Positions 47,231-58,274 of a stretch of 64,000 nucleotides of DNA are shown piece by piece (positions within the stretch are counted from its first letter, which is position 1; each line of letters opens with the position of its first letter). Source of the DNA: Glossina fuscipes (taxonomy: Eukaryota > Arthropoda > Insecta > Diptera > Glossinidae); contig NW_023998462.1 in assembly GCF_014805625.2 (NCBI RefSeq), forward strand, positions 294,920 to 358,919, read 5' to 3'. The translations under genes and the position numbers were made by a program. Under the pieces are notes generated by a model. It was not told the origin of the DNA. It ran no database searches and saw only the letters and a list, made by a program, of their open reading frames with translations.

Positions 47231-48100
47231 AATTTTAGCCATAAAGATGTACAGAAACAGGTATTTTCTCAAAAAAATCTGATAAAAATTTTTAACAGAA
47301 TGAGGCTTCATTTTCGTTTTCGGCTTAAGAACACCCTAGTAAATCTAATAAAATTGTGTCTAATTATGAATATAAAAAAAATTTTAAGACGCCAGCTGAC
47401 GGAAATTATCAATTATCAATAATGCTATGTTTATTTTTTGATACCAATTTCTGCAAAATATATACAATTATTTCGCAGGATGGGGAAAAAGAAACAATGT
47501 GGAAACAAATAAATGATACAATAACGTTACGCCGCCATCTTATAAATTCGAAGCCACAACTATTCCTCACATTTAAGTATTGAAACAAATAGTTTAAGGG
47601 ACAACTAAAGCAATGTACGTGGCTTTTTGTTATATCGTTCATCTTTATATCATCCAATTTAGCTCAGAAAGAATTGCGGGGTACATTTAAGCACGCGCCA
47701 ATCGCCAAGAGAATCTAATCGTGTGTGGAAATGTTTTGGCAATTATCGCTAAATGCGTTCCCTCAACTACATCAAATCCAGCGACAATAATATTGATGTC
47801 GCTTAGACCAAATTGCACAGACCTCCTTTTTAGAGCTGGGTTTGGAGCTGCGAAAGGAAAATATAAACTGCCGTTCGAAAATAAATTAATCATTCAAAAA
47901 TTTAAAATAATTAAAAGAAAATAGAGTGTGTCTAAAATTACATTTACAAAAGGTGAAGAAAAGGAGAAAAAAAAATTAAGTAAAGGCAAGTACAACAACA
48001 TCACACCTAATAACAATTCTGCATAACTCTCTATTTATTTCATTTGCGTGCGTCTTATTGTTCGCTATATGTAGTTTGTTTATACAAAATAAATAAACGC
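47231..48100. other. Spacer with one unassigned minus-strand stretch
   Basis: A minus-strand open stretch at 47687-47893 reads GLSDINIIVAGFDVVEGTHL. The segment is protein-like but I cannot assign it. The rest shows nothing. Confidence 0.3.
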
Positions 48101-48111
48101 CGAATTGGCTC

Positions 48112-48324
48112 TCATTCCTTACAGATCAAATTTCGAATGCTATCTAATCCAGCAGATGTGCCCTTAGAGACACTTAATGCCCTGTTAAACTTACCGAGGG
48201 TAATCTTCCTTAAATTAATGGAGCCACACAGCTCATCAAACGAAAAACAATGTTTGATATGGCCATAAAGACCAGAAAGGTTAAAGTTCATTAAATAGCT
48301 TAGTGAGCATTGAATCATGTGCAA
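48112..48324 (-). mobile_element. Possible LINE RT entry fragment
   Basis: Minus-strand reading LGKFNRALSVSKGTSAGLDS resembles the RT domain-0 pattern (AL...KG-x-S/T-P/A-GLD-x-I) seen at about 155 in the I-clade copy (LSNLKGKTPGLDRI). Short and isolated. Confidence 0.4.
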
Positions 48325-48769
48325 GGCTGTCTCCTCTGAATATACTAACTACTTGCCATAGATCACTAGCATAGACATATCACTGTTGACATTATTACAG
48401 AAGGTTTTCCATCCTCTTCACTTCTCCAATCTAAGGTTACGATGTCGTTAAAGTATTCGATACGTCACTGCCATTCTTCGCTAATTTTAGCTGTAATTTT
48501 GGCAAAACAAAATTTTTGTTTTCGATGAATTCAACTTCGAAAACATTCGAATTCCAGTTAAATTTCTTCAAAACAACAATGTATTGATGGATTGAAACAA
48601 AATATTTCTTTAGACTATAATAGCGTTACAATACCTTTCTTCGCAAAAAAAAGTTTTAAGCAAGTTGTACGAATTGAAGAGACTACGATGTATGTATCCA
48701 TAGCGATCAAGAAGTACATGGCAATTGCCTGCCAGCAGTTATCATGTCCAACTTAACAGAAAACAAAGG

Positions 48770-49096
48770 TTCAACTCTGTTAAATGTCAATTAAATTATT
48801 ACTGTTAAAATTAATATAAAATTATTGAATTAGTTTTAGTAATAAATAATTTAGTATTAAATTATTATTATTAATATTATTATTAAATAAGTATCTATAA
48901 AATTATTGAATTAAATTTAGTAATTTATAAAAATTACTTTTTATTTTTACAATGAAAATGTAATGTTTTTTTTAAACTATATAAATAAAGAAGTATAAAT
49001 GGAAACTTAACAGAAAACAGAGGATCAACTCTGGTTAAATGCAAAGCCGTCGGCAAAACAAAGGTTTAACTCTGTTAAATAGCAATTCAACAGACA
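48770..49096. repeat. AT-rich repeat phrases shared with 41.6-42.3 kb
   Basis: Phrases such as ttcaactctgttaaat, aaccagagttga-type text and gccgtcggcaaaacaaagg recur in or near 41.65-41.88 kb. A TTATTA-rich tract lies at 48830-48900. Confidence 0.45.
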
Positions 49097-49249
49097 TAAC
49101 GCTTTTTGTTTTTGTTCCTTTTCATTAGTTTTGCTAAGTTACAAGTACGTTATAGCGTTTTTTTTACTAAATTTTTACGATCTTAGAAGTGGCAACGCAT
49201 TTGCAATAGAACAAATTAGGTTTCTTATATTGGAAAACGGCGTTTGTAG
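49097..49249. repeat. Dispersed repeat X, copy 2, cut by LINE copy B
   Basis: Aligns with 40664-40893 apart from a gap of about 75 bases, and stops at aacggcgtttgtag exactly where the LINE tail starts. So LINE B inserted into an existing copy of repeat X. I could not find the rest of the repeat beyond the LINE's 5' end. Confidence 0.7.
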
Positions 49250-49562
49250 ATTTATTTATTTATTTATTCTACTTATACTAGAAACTCAACTAAACAAATA
49301 ATAGTCGAGTTCAATTGGCTCTTAATGCAAAACTTATATTAATTAATAATAAAATTTAGTATAAGTACAATAAAACAAATAAGAAGAAAAAAAAAAAAAA
49401 GAAAAAAAGCATGTAAACTATCAGCATAGGGACACACTTACAACCGGTACAGGACCAAATTGCAAATGAACCCCTAAACCATCGCAAACATGCATAAGCC
49501 TGGCAACCGATAATAAATTGATAATTCATTTTCGAATCGTAACGATTTTTTAAGGTTAAAAG

Positions 49563-51760
49563 CTAGTTTAAGTACGACATAGGTAAATCGCGCATATTAA
49601 GCAAAGTTGCTTTAATAGACTTTAGAGAGTCTGTTAATGAGAATAAGTGATAGATGTCATTAAGGTTCTTGTAAACTACTCTGAGCGGATTATACAGCTC
49701 ATAATTATATTTACACTGACTAAGGTTAACCAAGATAAAGTGCCTAGAGAAGCGGTTAGGGATATTAAAGCTTATTTCACCAAGTAATAACGGCGAGTCA
49801 ATAGCACCATTTATTACTTTGATTACAAAGGAAACGCCAAGAACAAACCTACGTTTCTCAACAGACTGTAAGGACAGCAGAAGCAACCTAATTTCATACG
49901 GAGGAAGAGAGGCAATCGGATCCCAACCCAAATTTCTAAGGGCAAACAGCAAGAATTGCTTTTGAACAGATTCAATTGAATCTACGTAGCACCTATATGA
50001 AGGAGACCACGCAACTGAGGCATACTCGAGTATGGATCTGACCAAACAAATGTACAGCGTTTTCGTAATGTAGGGATCATCAAGCTCTTTGGACCACCTT
50101 TTTATAAAACCAAGCGCGGACCTAGCTTTGCTAATCGAGAGCTCAATATGCAAATTGAAACGTAACCTATGGTCAAATAGAACGCCTAAATCTATGAACG
50201 ATTCAACGTCCTCCAACTTGCGGGAATCAATGAAATACTGAGTAATGAATGACCTCCTTCTTGAGAAAGAAAGCTTCTTACATTTACTCAGATTTAGTTT
50301 CAGCAGATTCAAAGAGCACCATGCAACAAAATTATCCAAATCACCTTGAAGCTGATGTGATTGCGATTCAACAGAGAAGGAATTAAACAGTTTCACATCA
50401 TCAGCATACATTATGATCTGTCTGGAATTAACCACCGATGGGAGATCGTTAATGTATAAACTAAATAAAATGGGACCTAAGTGACTTCCTTGAGGTACGC
50501 CAGACGTAACGGGGAATTCATCCGAGCTAATGGAGTTAAACAAAACTCTGAAAGATCTATTGTGCAGATAAGAGCTTATCCATTTCACTAAGTAGGGTGG
50601 GAAACCAGAGGCTTGGAGTTTAAAGATAAGTAGTCTATGGTTAACCATATCAAATGCTTTGCTTAAATCAGTGTAAATAACATCTGTGCGAGAGCCACTA
50701 GAAAAAGCCTTGAAAGCCTGCAGTAATAATGATGGTTGAGGGAGTTAAATCTATGCCTCGCCACCGAGTAAGCGACATAGTCGAGCGCAGAGCCACTTTT
50801 CGAATATTTTTTGAATAGCGAGTTTTTTCTTCTTGTAATATTTAATTGTCTTATTAAACCACGGAGGACACCTGCTTCGAGGTCGACAATGCTTGATCGG
50901 AACAGACGCAGCAATAGCTAGATTTAAAGTATTGTAGAACGATGACAACAAGCTTTCAATACTACCGGTTGACAAATCATGGGTCAAATGTGAAAGACGA
51001 TGTTTTAGTAATACAATATTGATTTTATGAAAATCATAATAATTATTTAAAAAAATTTGATTTGGCCCATTAAGGCAATTCAACAAACCATCATTCATAT
51101 GATGAAAGGAAATGCATATTGATAGATGATAAGGATCCTTAGGTAAACTAAAAGGTGGACAACGATTTACGTAAATCTCGGGAAAATTGGCAAAGCAGAG
51201 ATCAAGCAGTCTACCATTTCAATTAGGGGTACGATTATATTGACCCAAATTATGATCAAACAATTCACTAAAGAACACAACAGCCCTATCAGACGTTGAA
51301 GTAGGAATCAAAAAGCCAGAATTATCACTGTTACACCAAGTGACTTGAGGCAAGTTGAAGTCACCCAATGCAACGACCAAATCGGCGGGTATACACCGCT
51401 TGGCCACTTCACAGATGAGGGCAGCGTGATTCTTGTAAATGGAGATATCGGAATTTGGGGGAATATAGGAGCAGGTTATAAATAGCTGTTTATTAGGCAT
51501 TATCGCACGAATAGCGATAAATTCAACGTCAGGAGAAGTGGGAAATTCTATTGAATTGGACGGGACTGACGCAGATATGGCAATTAATAAACCACCACCA
51601 ATGCGATTCACTCGATCATTTCTAAACACTTGGAAAGAATTATGAAAAAGTTCCGACGAATGAAGATCGGGTTTTAGCCAAGTTTCAGTGAAGGCCAAAC
51701 GGAAAAACTCCGTGCTCACTGAATTTAGAAGAGCGGAACGAATTTTCGAATTCAGGCCCC
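49563..51760 (-). pseudogene. LINE copy B ORF2, RT deleted in part
   Basis: Endonuclease part (51719-51219): FTETWLKP, CSYIPPNSDI, ALGDFNLPQV, then an early stop in place of Cys at PNCNGR. The RT C-terminal half is clean for 361 codons (50648-49563): HRLLIFKLQASGFPPYLVKW, SGVPQGSHLGPILFSLYIND, the catalytic YADDVKLF, and the thumb-side region (RSALGFIKRWSKELDD, LEYASVAWSPSYRCYVDSIE). YADD is in frame here, whereas it is out of frame in copy A. No RNase H follows. Confidence 0.85.
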
Positions 51761-51802
51761 TAACATTTTGATAAATGAGAGATAGTGGTCCTGAAGAAAC
51801 AA

Positions 51803-52839
51803 TTAGTTTTTTGAAGGCGACAAGACTATTGCCTTGGTATTACGGGGACGATCACGAGGCATAAGTTCCTTAATTAAGGATCCTACTGGCCACAGTGATT
51901 TGTTTAACAACATATCACTGTTTTCAGTCGGAACTAATATTTTAAAAGAAGAGATTGCCCTAGCTTGAGAAGGGGCCATTTTGAAGATGCTAACACGCTT
52001 TAAGTTGACTGATGGGACTTTCGTCGCCAGATAACCTTTTATGTTATCCACCGAAGTTTCAGGTGCCAGTCTTGACACAAATATTGCTTTTCTGGGCGGA
52101 ACTGCCGTCAAGCAAATGTCATTATTTGGAACAGGAGGGGGTTCACGGTAGGAGAGTTTCGAGTTGGGGAGAATATAGATGGGGTTATCGCCCTTGTACC
52201 TGCAGCTTGTGAGACTTGCCCAGTCACACGCGAACAGCCAGGAGGAGAGGATGGTTTATTTTTCTCTTCATTACTTTTAGGCGATGGCGCTTGATTAGAG
52301 TGAGTGGCGGCTCTGGGCGGAGATACCCTTGCCACTTCAGCGTAGCTTAAAACAGAAGGACTTGCCGGTTTGTTTGTAACTGTTTTGCTACCAACCGACT
52401 CAGCAATATCGGAAACATTACTGTTCATTTTAGAGTTAGAGGGAGAGGTAACTTGTACCAACGAATCAGATTTGGAGAAAGCCAGAGGTGACGTCCCGCA
52501 CGCTACGCTACGAGTAGAAGATGAGTATCCAATAAAACGACACTCATCAAACCTAGACTTAATGAGCTCAAAGTTTTCCCACAAGGAGCCGAGATTTCTA
52601 CTCAATTCCGAGAAACCATAACGGGTCTCCGTGAAAAGTTTATAAAAATCAATGTCCCGCTGCCTACAGTCAGGACATGACCATCTTAAGCCTTTAGACG
52701 GATCAGCGACTGAGTCAGCAGCACGACCGAGAATACCGGCACACTTTGCATGACCAAAGCGCTCGCAGAGCCAACAAGAAACGAATCTATCAGAATCTGG
52801 GCCAGATTTCTCCCGACAAGGTGTATATAAACACTCCAT
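51803..52839 (-). pseudogene. LINE copy B ORF1 with PHD-like finger
   Basis: Starts at MECLYTPC. Cysteines and a histidine at residues 3, 8, 22, 25, 30 (His), 33, 55 and 58 give C-x4-C-x13-C-x2-C-x4-H-x2-C-x21-C-x2-C, close to a PHD finger. Next come a helical region (ETRYGFSELSRNLGSLWENF), a Ser/Pro-rich linker (residues 120-220) and, after a 1-base slip in a C-rich run near 52130, the RRM-like C-terminal part (AIFVSRLAPETSVDNIKGYL). About 345 residues if the slip is ignored. The PHD fold may bind chromatin or nucleic acid; that is inference. Confidence 0.8.
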
Positions 52840-53616
52840 GTCCAGTCAAAAGGACAGTTGTGGATTATGAAGAACGGACACAAAAATCACTAAAAACAAA
52901 TCCTAAACATAAAAATTTATCAACCAAATTTGTGCAAAACTTCTCTGTTACGTTGACACTGTAACGACAGATCAAAAGCAACACAAACTCCAAACAGCGA
53001 AAAAATAACAGAGAAAAAAGAGAGAAAACAAAAAAAAAAAAAAGAGATTTATATCAGAGCTCAAAATTTTTGTTTGCAAAATTCAAATGAATCAAGGCGT
53101 AAAGGAAAAATATTTCTTTTACTTTGAATTCACTCACTTTCTTCTCAAAGTATATTATAAATTCACACACTATAAGGCAGAATAGCCACGAAATTCAACA
53201 AAAAATTAAAATATTAATTACCGAAACAAAATATAGACGAGAAAAAGGATTGTCACTATCTATCGGACGCAGGCGTTACATGAAATAATAAAAATATCTT
53301 TGAACGATAAAAAGACAACTAAGGAGAACATTGTCAAGTCTGTCATCACTACACAAATTTCATGGCTTTATATTTGCCTTGCGAGAAATTATATAGAAGA
53401 CAATTAGGAATTTGAAAGGTTTACAATTTGACAGATTACTGCCAAAGGAGAAACTTGTAGCTTTTCTCACCATTTCTTCAATTCTTCCAGCTTAGCGCCT
53501 CTTATTTGTCTGTTAATAGTTTAATCATATATTTCAATAAAATTCAAATAAATTTCGTTTCTTACAATACAACATTAGTGTAAGATAAATATAAATTAGA
53601 CAAATAATTTCTATTT

Positions 53617-54515
53617 ATTTATTATTATTATTATTTTAATTTTAGACTAATGAAATGAATTCTTAGACGAAAAAAAAGACTTTGAGCACTAGCAACACAG
53701 GCTATCGGCTCTAATTTAAATAAATGGATATTAGATAGTGAACTTAGTAGTATTAAAAAAGTAATATATTGAATTGATATTCTGTTCTGAAGCTGATTGT
53801 AGAATGTTCAAAGGGTTAATCGTTCCAAATGCAATACTTCTAGCCGAGGAAAAGTTGAGGCAATCGCAGAGAATGTGCTTTATAGTAAGAGTTTGTCCAC
53901 AACAGCAGATTGGGGGAGAAGACTTCTTCAGGATCCATTGGTGAGTTGCAATTGTATGACCAAAACGAATTCTCGAAAATGTTTGGATCTTGGTTTTCTC
54001 AACGTTTGTTGGATATAAAGGTGGAGTTAATTGAGGGTTAATGCAAGAGTAGTGTTGATGATGGTATTGTAAATTTCCTTCTGCAATTTTCTCTTTAACT
54101 TTTCTTCCAATGTATCTTTGAAGATCCAACTTTTCCATGACATCATCCATAATTAGAGGAGCAAAAGCAGCATACTTTGCCGCTCGATCAGCCTGCTCAT
54201 TTCCCAGTAAACCGATGTGACTTGGTACCCATAACATTTTAATTTTTCCGTCGGGTGTAGTAATTATATTCCTTAATTTGTTGATGGTGCTCCATCTCGA
54301 AGTCGAAGGATTCCGAACAGCTTGTAATACAGACAAACTGTCGGTAACAATAGCGGTTTTGAGTTTGTTTTTATGGGCAAGGTTGACAGCGTGAAGGATA
54401 GCTCTGGCTTCCGTTGTGAAAGTTGAAGTACTTTCGTGAAATATGTGGTTGAGAAGAACTCGTCCTGTAGCATCTACCACCGCACAAGCAGGAGGCAGAC
54501 CGACTAAATTTAAAA
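53617..54515 (-). mobile_element. I-clade LINE 3' part: RNase H, 3' UTR, (TAA)n
   Basis: Minus strand. From 54515 the reading GLPPACAVVDATGRVLLNHI enters an RNase H domain open for about 250 codons to 53731: FTTEARAILHAVNLAH (catalytic Glu), TAIVTDSLSVLQAVRN (catalytic Asp), PSHIGLLGNEQADRAAKYAA (His and Asp), then a C-terminal zinc-finger-like block CCCGQTLTIKHILCDC. The 3' UTR and a TAA-repeat tail end at about 53617. The first catalytic Asp (in YTD-x-SK of the 1.8-kb copy) is lost at the 5' truncation. This is the best-preserved piece of the family in the window. Confidence 0.88.
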
Positions 54516-54825
54516 TAAGTCGTTTGCTTTAAAGGAACCTTTGCAGGTTGATGATAGCTGCAAAGTGTTCTGTTTAAAGCAGAACTGTTTTGTAGAGCTC
54601 TACAAAATAGAGAAAAATAGAGAAAAAAAAAACACTTTCAAAAAATAATTTAAAAAATTAACAAAAAAGTCTTTTTTTTAAATTTAGCTCAATAGATATA
54701 TATTTTTATATGTAGGATAGTACTATTAATTAAACTGTCAATATATGTAGTTTTTTTAAAATATAGTTCGCAGTGTATGCTTCCGCTATATATCTATGTA
54801 TCTATCTTAAAAATTTTTTCAGGGA
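54516..54825. other. AT-rich spacer
   Basis: Low-complexity A/T runs; includes a short inverted pair AGAGCTCTACAAAA-type at about 54590-54608. No gene. Confidence 0.3.
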
Positions 54826-55415
54826 TTATGTTCACCAAGTACAACTATGAGCTGCATGATGTGCTTAGCAGACCTCTCCGCGAGTATCCGGACCTGCGAC
54901 GTCCTTGGCGGGCTTCACCCAAAAGATTCTACAAAGAACTGGCGCGCGGGCTTAGCGTGGAGTTAAACTGTACAGTAACCGTTCCGCGGGTTATAAGAAC
55001 GTTACAAACAGTTAGAGATGCTTTCAAAAAACTTGAAGCAGGGTCGGCCCATACCGCTCTTACCTCGTATGTATGGTACGCTGAAGAGCTGAGATGTAAG
55101 CAGGCAGCTAAAACCATGAGGAGCCTTTTAGCACGTGAAAAGGCTGCTAAAGAAGATACCCGGCGAAAGAAAAATTTTGTGGATTCGAAGAGGGCGAGAA
55201 GGTTCTAAATACATCCATCATATTGGGACTGAGGCGTATGATACGCGAACTGGAATATGAAACTGTTTCTAAAGCATATTCAACTGCGACATCGTCAGGA
55301 TCGACGAGGGGGCGACCTACTCCACACGAGATGATAATGATGCCAAAATCAATCAATATACAAATTTGCACAAATTTCTGAAGGACTGCGAGAGAATAGC
55401 TACTAAGGACTGCGT
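54826..55415 (+). CDS. MADF-like protein, possible transposon-encoded ORF
   Basis: An open frame (ATG at 54829 within a longer open stretch, stop at 55206-55208) encodes about 126 residues: YNYELHDVLSRPLREYPDLR, RFYKELARGLSVELN, VIRTLQTVRDAFKKLEAGSA and YVWYAEELRC. This fits a MADF/Myb-SANT-like trihelix as in Adf-1-type DNA-binding proteins. A Lys/Arg-rich tail follows. Its L/A-x4-LS-x(n)-V-x3-LQ-x(2)-R pattern is similar to the MADF-like part of P-like copy 1. Downstream in another frame, DLHKFLKDCERIATKDCVV-like text leads into the tandem repeat. Less AT-rich than its surroundings. Could be an intact small ORF, or the start of a transposon gene. Confidence 0.5.
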
Positions 55416-55707
55416 GGTCCATAATGAGAACTACGTCTGCACAGGCTGCAAGGCGCCGGCAGTCAAATCAGTCAAAATCCGCTCTACTGACCGAAGAAGA
55501 CAACGTTGCACAGGTCCATAATGGGAACTACGACGAAACGTCTACGTCTGCCCAGGTTGCAAGGCGCCGGCAGTCAAATCAGTCAAAATCCGCTTGACTG
55601 ACCGAAGAAGACAACATTGCACAGGTCCATAATGAGAACTACGACGGACCGTCTACGTCTGCCCTGGCTGCAAGGCGCCGGCAGTCAAATCGTTCAAAAT
55701 TATTCAT
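55416..55707 (+). repeat. 111-bp coding-like tandem repeat, three units
   Basis: Units start at GGTCCATAATG at 55416 (97 bases, with a small internal deletion), 55513 (111 bases) and 55624 (partial, about 84 bases). Each can be read VYVCPGCKAPAVKSVKIRLT then DRRRQHCTGP, with a C-x2-C pair and downstream Cys, so it looks like a duplicated zinc-binding or Cys-rich exon segment. 111 is a multiple of three, so the array preserved frame, though single stops separate units 2 and 3. Confidence 0.85.
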
Positions 55708-56150
55708 CAAAATTCATATCACGGTGATCACAAGAAACAAAGTCGGACTATTAGTAAAAATGCTAAGTGAAGCTGGTATTGCTACGTGCGAGCATATTCA
55801 ACTATATGAAATTTGAAAGGACGAAGGATGAAGACAAAATAAAATGGTTAACTCGATCGTTCATAAGAATCCTACATGTAACGGGGTTCATCATATTCAT
55901 TTTAGAATTAATACACTTTTAGAATTCATGTGGGGAATGTGCAGAATAGTTGTCAACGTTCTGTTTAGTTGATCTTATTAATAATAAGCAAAAAACATCA
56001 AAAAAGTGAAAAGATAACTTATAACTTTGTGTAAATCTGGCTAATTTTTAACAAATTTTTACCGTTGTATGTGTTAAAGTTTATAAGTAACGAGCGAAAA
56101 ATGAAACTGTTATTTTTAAAAACAGAGGGGTTCTCGTTTTACGTTGTATT
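55708..56150. other. Spacer
   Basis: No supported feature; the reading frame of the tandem repeat decays within about 40 bases. Confidence 0.3.
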
Positions 56151-56154
56151 GCGG

Positions 56155-56215
56155 ATGTGTCCTTTGATCGATTTATCCCCATTTTCAATATTTGCTCGCA
56201 GGCATTCAAGGTCAG
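56155..56215. repeat. Short dispersed repeat, as at 11.58 kb
   Basis: TGTCCTTTGATC...CCCATTTTCAATA...GCTCGCA matches 11568-11620 in the same orientation. Confidence 0.5.
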
Positions 56216-56276
56216 TTTCAAAGGCGAATAAGGTTTAACATTTACATAAAGAAATATAAAAAAAGGAAATATTAAC

Positions 56277-56972
56277 CTGTAAATATTTGATAAGTATATG
56301 ACCACATCAATCATGTCGCAACACAACTCGTAGCTTTGTATGTCAACCGGTGAGCAATATGTGGCTATGTAAATTTTTGAAACTACGTCAAACAAAAAAG
56401 CCTTTTCGATACCAGAGTTCTACCAATTATAAATAGAAAATTAATAATTATTTTACGATTTGTTTTCCCTCATTTACCGATATAAATATATTAAGCAGAT
56501 TTTCCAAAGTTGATAACTGGGGTATTAGTTTCTGGACTACTTTTGAGAAGGCCTCGAATATAGAATGATCATAAATGGAAGTTAAATGGATACTTAAATG
56601 TATTCGCGTCAAGCCGACCTCAGCTAAATCATCTGAGGCACGTTGATATATATCTCTCTGCGATTCCATTTTCGTGTCATCGCTAACGCCATCAACCTAA
56701 AAAATAGAAGATAAGAATGTCTTTAAAAACAGTGGTTTTAAATTTATATATATATATTTATATACATTTCCATGCATATATACGTTTAGGAGAATAGAGT
56801 TTTCTACTCACTTTATGTATAAACACTTCGAACTTTATGTGAGTATTAACTTTGTAAGCTTTGTTCACAATATTCTTGAACTTAGTCAACGCCTCATTAT
56901 AATTAGCCTTCGTATCTATTACAAATGCTAACGAACCGCAATTGCCAAATATCATATCTGAATCGTTAAAAG
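56277..56972 (-). pseudogene. RagC-D: Rag GTPase C/D fragment, three clean exons
   Basis: RagC/D pairs with RagA/B on the lysosome to signal amino acids to mTORC1. Three consecutive minus-strand exons keep open frames and splice consensus. Exon 1 (56972-56812): MIFGNCGSLAFVIDTKANYN, YKVNTHIKFEVFIHK, donor GTGAGT. Exon 2 (56696-56478) after [65 protein letters not shown], donor GTAAAT. Exon 3 (56419-56277) after [44 protein letters not shown], ending SNIYR at donor GTTAAT. The G-domain HKVDG block spans the first intron. The P-loop/switch exons and the C-terminal part of the roadblock-like domain are absent, so this is a truncated copy, but no frame-breaking change is seen within it. Confidence 0.88.
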
Positions 56973-57360
56973 GACGGGGCGGTAGAGGTTTTATTGTCGA
57001 AGCTGCAGTTAAAGTGTATCCTCATAGTAGTTCTGATATTCTCTACAAACTCGCAAAGAAATGATTTACTGACGATTTTTCCAAAATTGCGGTAGCTGGT
57101 GTGTCAAATAGACGTGACGCTCGCACAAATATTGTTTCTAGGTGAAGGCTTAGTTTTAACGAAAATATTTATGTGTGCGGAAAGTTATGCAAAAAGCAAC
57201 CTATGTACTTAAGCTTACAGCAATGCATTTTATACCTCAAATATGTACAAGATAGTAATGGTAATCCTTCCCCGATGGAAAAAATGTATTAATGAAAAAA
57301 ATGTATTATTTATCTTCGTACTTGTTTATGATCTGAAAAGAGGTCTAAAACGAAATACTA
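56973..57360. other. Spacer
   Basis: Decayed sequence upstream of the RagC-D fragment; no earlier RagC-D exons were recognised. Confidence 0.3.
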
Positions 57361-57365
57361 TTTTT

Positions 57366-57478
57366 ATTTATTTTTTTTTGGTTTGTTTGGAAATGGACTG
57401 GATCAGTTACATTAAAATTAGATCCATAATCTTCATTAGGGCCATTGATGATAATTTTGGGCTTAGGTATAGACTGAT
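57366..57478 (-). repeat. 110-bp direct repeat, copy 1
   Basis: Matches 59090-59200 in the same orientation. On the minus strand it reads PKIIINGPNEDYGSNFN and TDPVHFQTNQK, so it may be a duplicated exon of unknown identity. Confidence 0.6.
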
Positions 57479-57828
57479 GTAACAGGATGAAATCCAAACG
57501 TACCTAGCTATTGCGTACATTAGACACTTCCTCCTTGTACTTCAATTTACCCAAGTTAACGGTAAAAAAGACGTATTCATGATGAGCAGTAAGACCACAT
57601 TAAATATCTGAAAAGTGTGGAAAATTTCATTTTAATTTTTTCTTGTTTATTTGGTTGAGTAAAATAAACTTCGCAAAATTTTAGTACCAAAGCGCAGTTT
57701 AGAATTTAATATAATTTCATTGAAACTATTTTAGTTAGAAAAGCAAAATGACGATGAAATTTTGGAAGATGATTACGAACTACAGTTGTGTTTCGCATGT
57801 AGTATACCACGATATTTCCAATAACTGA

Positions 57829-58229
57829 AAGTCTTCGTCAGACTGTAAAAAAAGAAGCATGTTATAAGTATTTTTACTTTTCATTTCACTGTTTTCGGAA
57901 ACAAACCATCTGTTTTTGGCTGCCGCGCTTGTTAAACGGTTCAACGATTAGGTGGCAGGCATATTTAATTTATTCGTTTTGATGCGGCTTTCATTACAAT
58001 TCGTAAAAGCGCTCTTCCCTCTCTTTAATTTACATTCTGGTGATTATTGGCGACATTTCATGTTATTGTAACTATCGAAGTCAAGGAATATCATTTCTTG
58101 CAATGCCATATAACCAATCATGCAAATGAAGCGAGCTAAAAGGAACACCGGCATTCTCAATTGAGACGCTGTGTTGCCATATTCGTAAAACTTTAGCTCT
58201 AACATGCGCTGATATATCGTAATGTGCAT
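57829..58229 (-). pseudogene. Condensin Cap-D2 fragment 2
   Basis: Minus strand. From 58229: MLELKFYEYGNTASQLRMPV, then LLARFICMIGYMALQEMIFL and DFDSYNNMKCRQ, matching the NCAPD2 segment L-x-L(A/G)G-x-VALQQL-x-L. Further on comes NRLTSAAAKNRW-type frame-shifted text equal to the FNKRGSQQQK exon of fragment 1, an intron ending TTTTTTTACAG, and SDEDF. So it covers the same gene region as 25.0-25.2 kb plus an additional upstream exon. Stops and a frameshift between 58044 and 57960 make it non-functional. Together the two pieces support the Cap-D2 assignment. Confidence 0.6.
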
Positions 58230-58274
58230 TAGTAAATTTTTGTAATGACCAATGCATTAAAATATATAATTCTA

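Larger units (their letters stand above)
49250..53238 (-). mobile_element. LINE copy B (CR1/Jockey-like), defective
   Basis: Inverted relative of copy A, highly similar along its whole length. Tail (ATTT)n at 49250-49265, 3' UTR, ORF2 (49563 to about 51760), ORF1 (51803-52839), leader to about 53238. An internal deletion of about 645 bases between the equivalents of 7864 and 8510 removes the first half of the RT, joining CTGCAG directly to the GCTTTCAAGGC segment. Flanking DNA differs from that of copy A, so the two are independent insertions rather than arms of one duplication. Confidence 0.88.

Noticed and set aside
53240..53290. GAAAAAGGATTGTCACTATC near LINE B as another P-like transposase scrap (cf. 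AAAGGATTGTC at 23.39 and 41.13 kb).
   Set aside because: Only about 11 matching bases, no further alignment.
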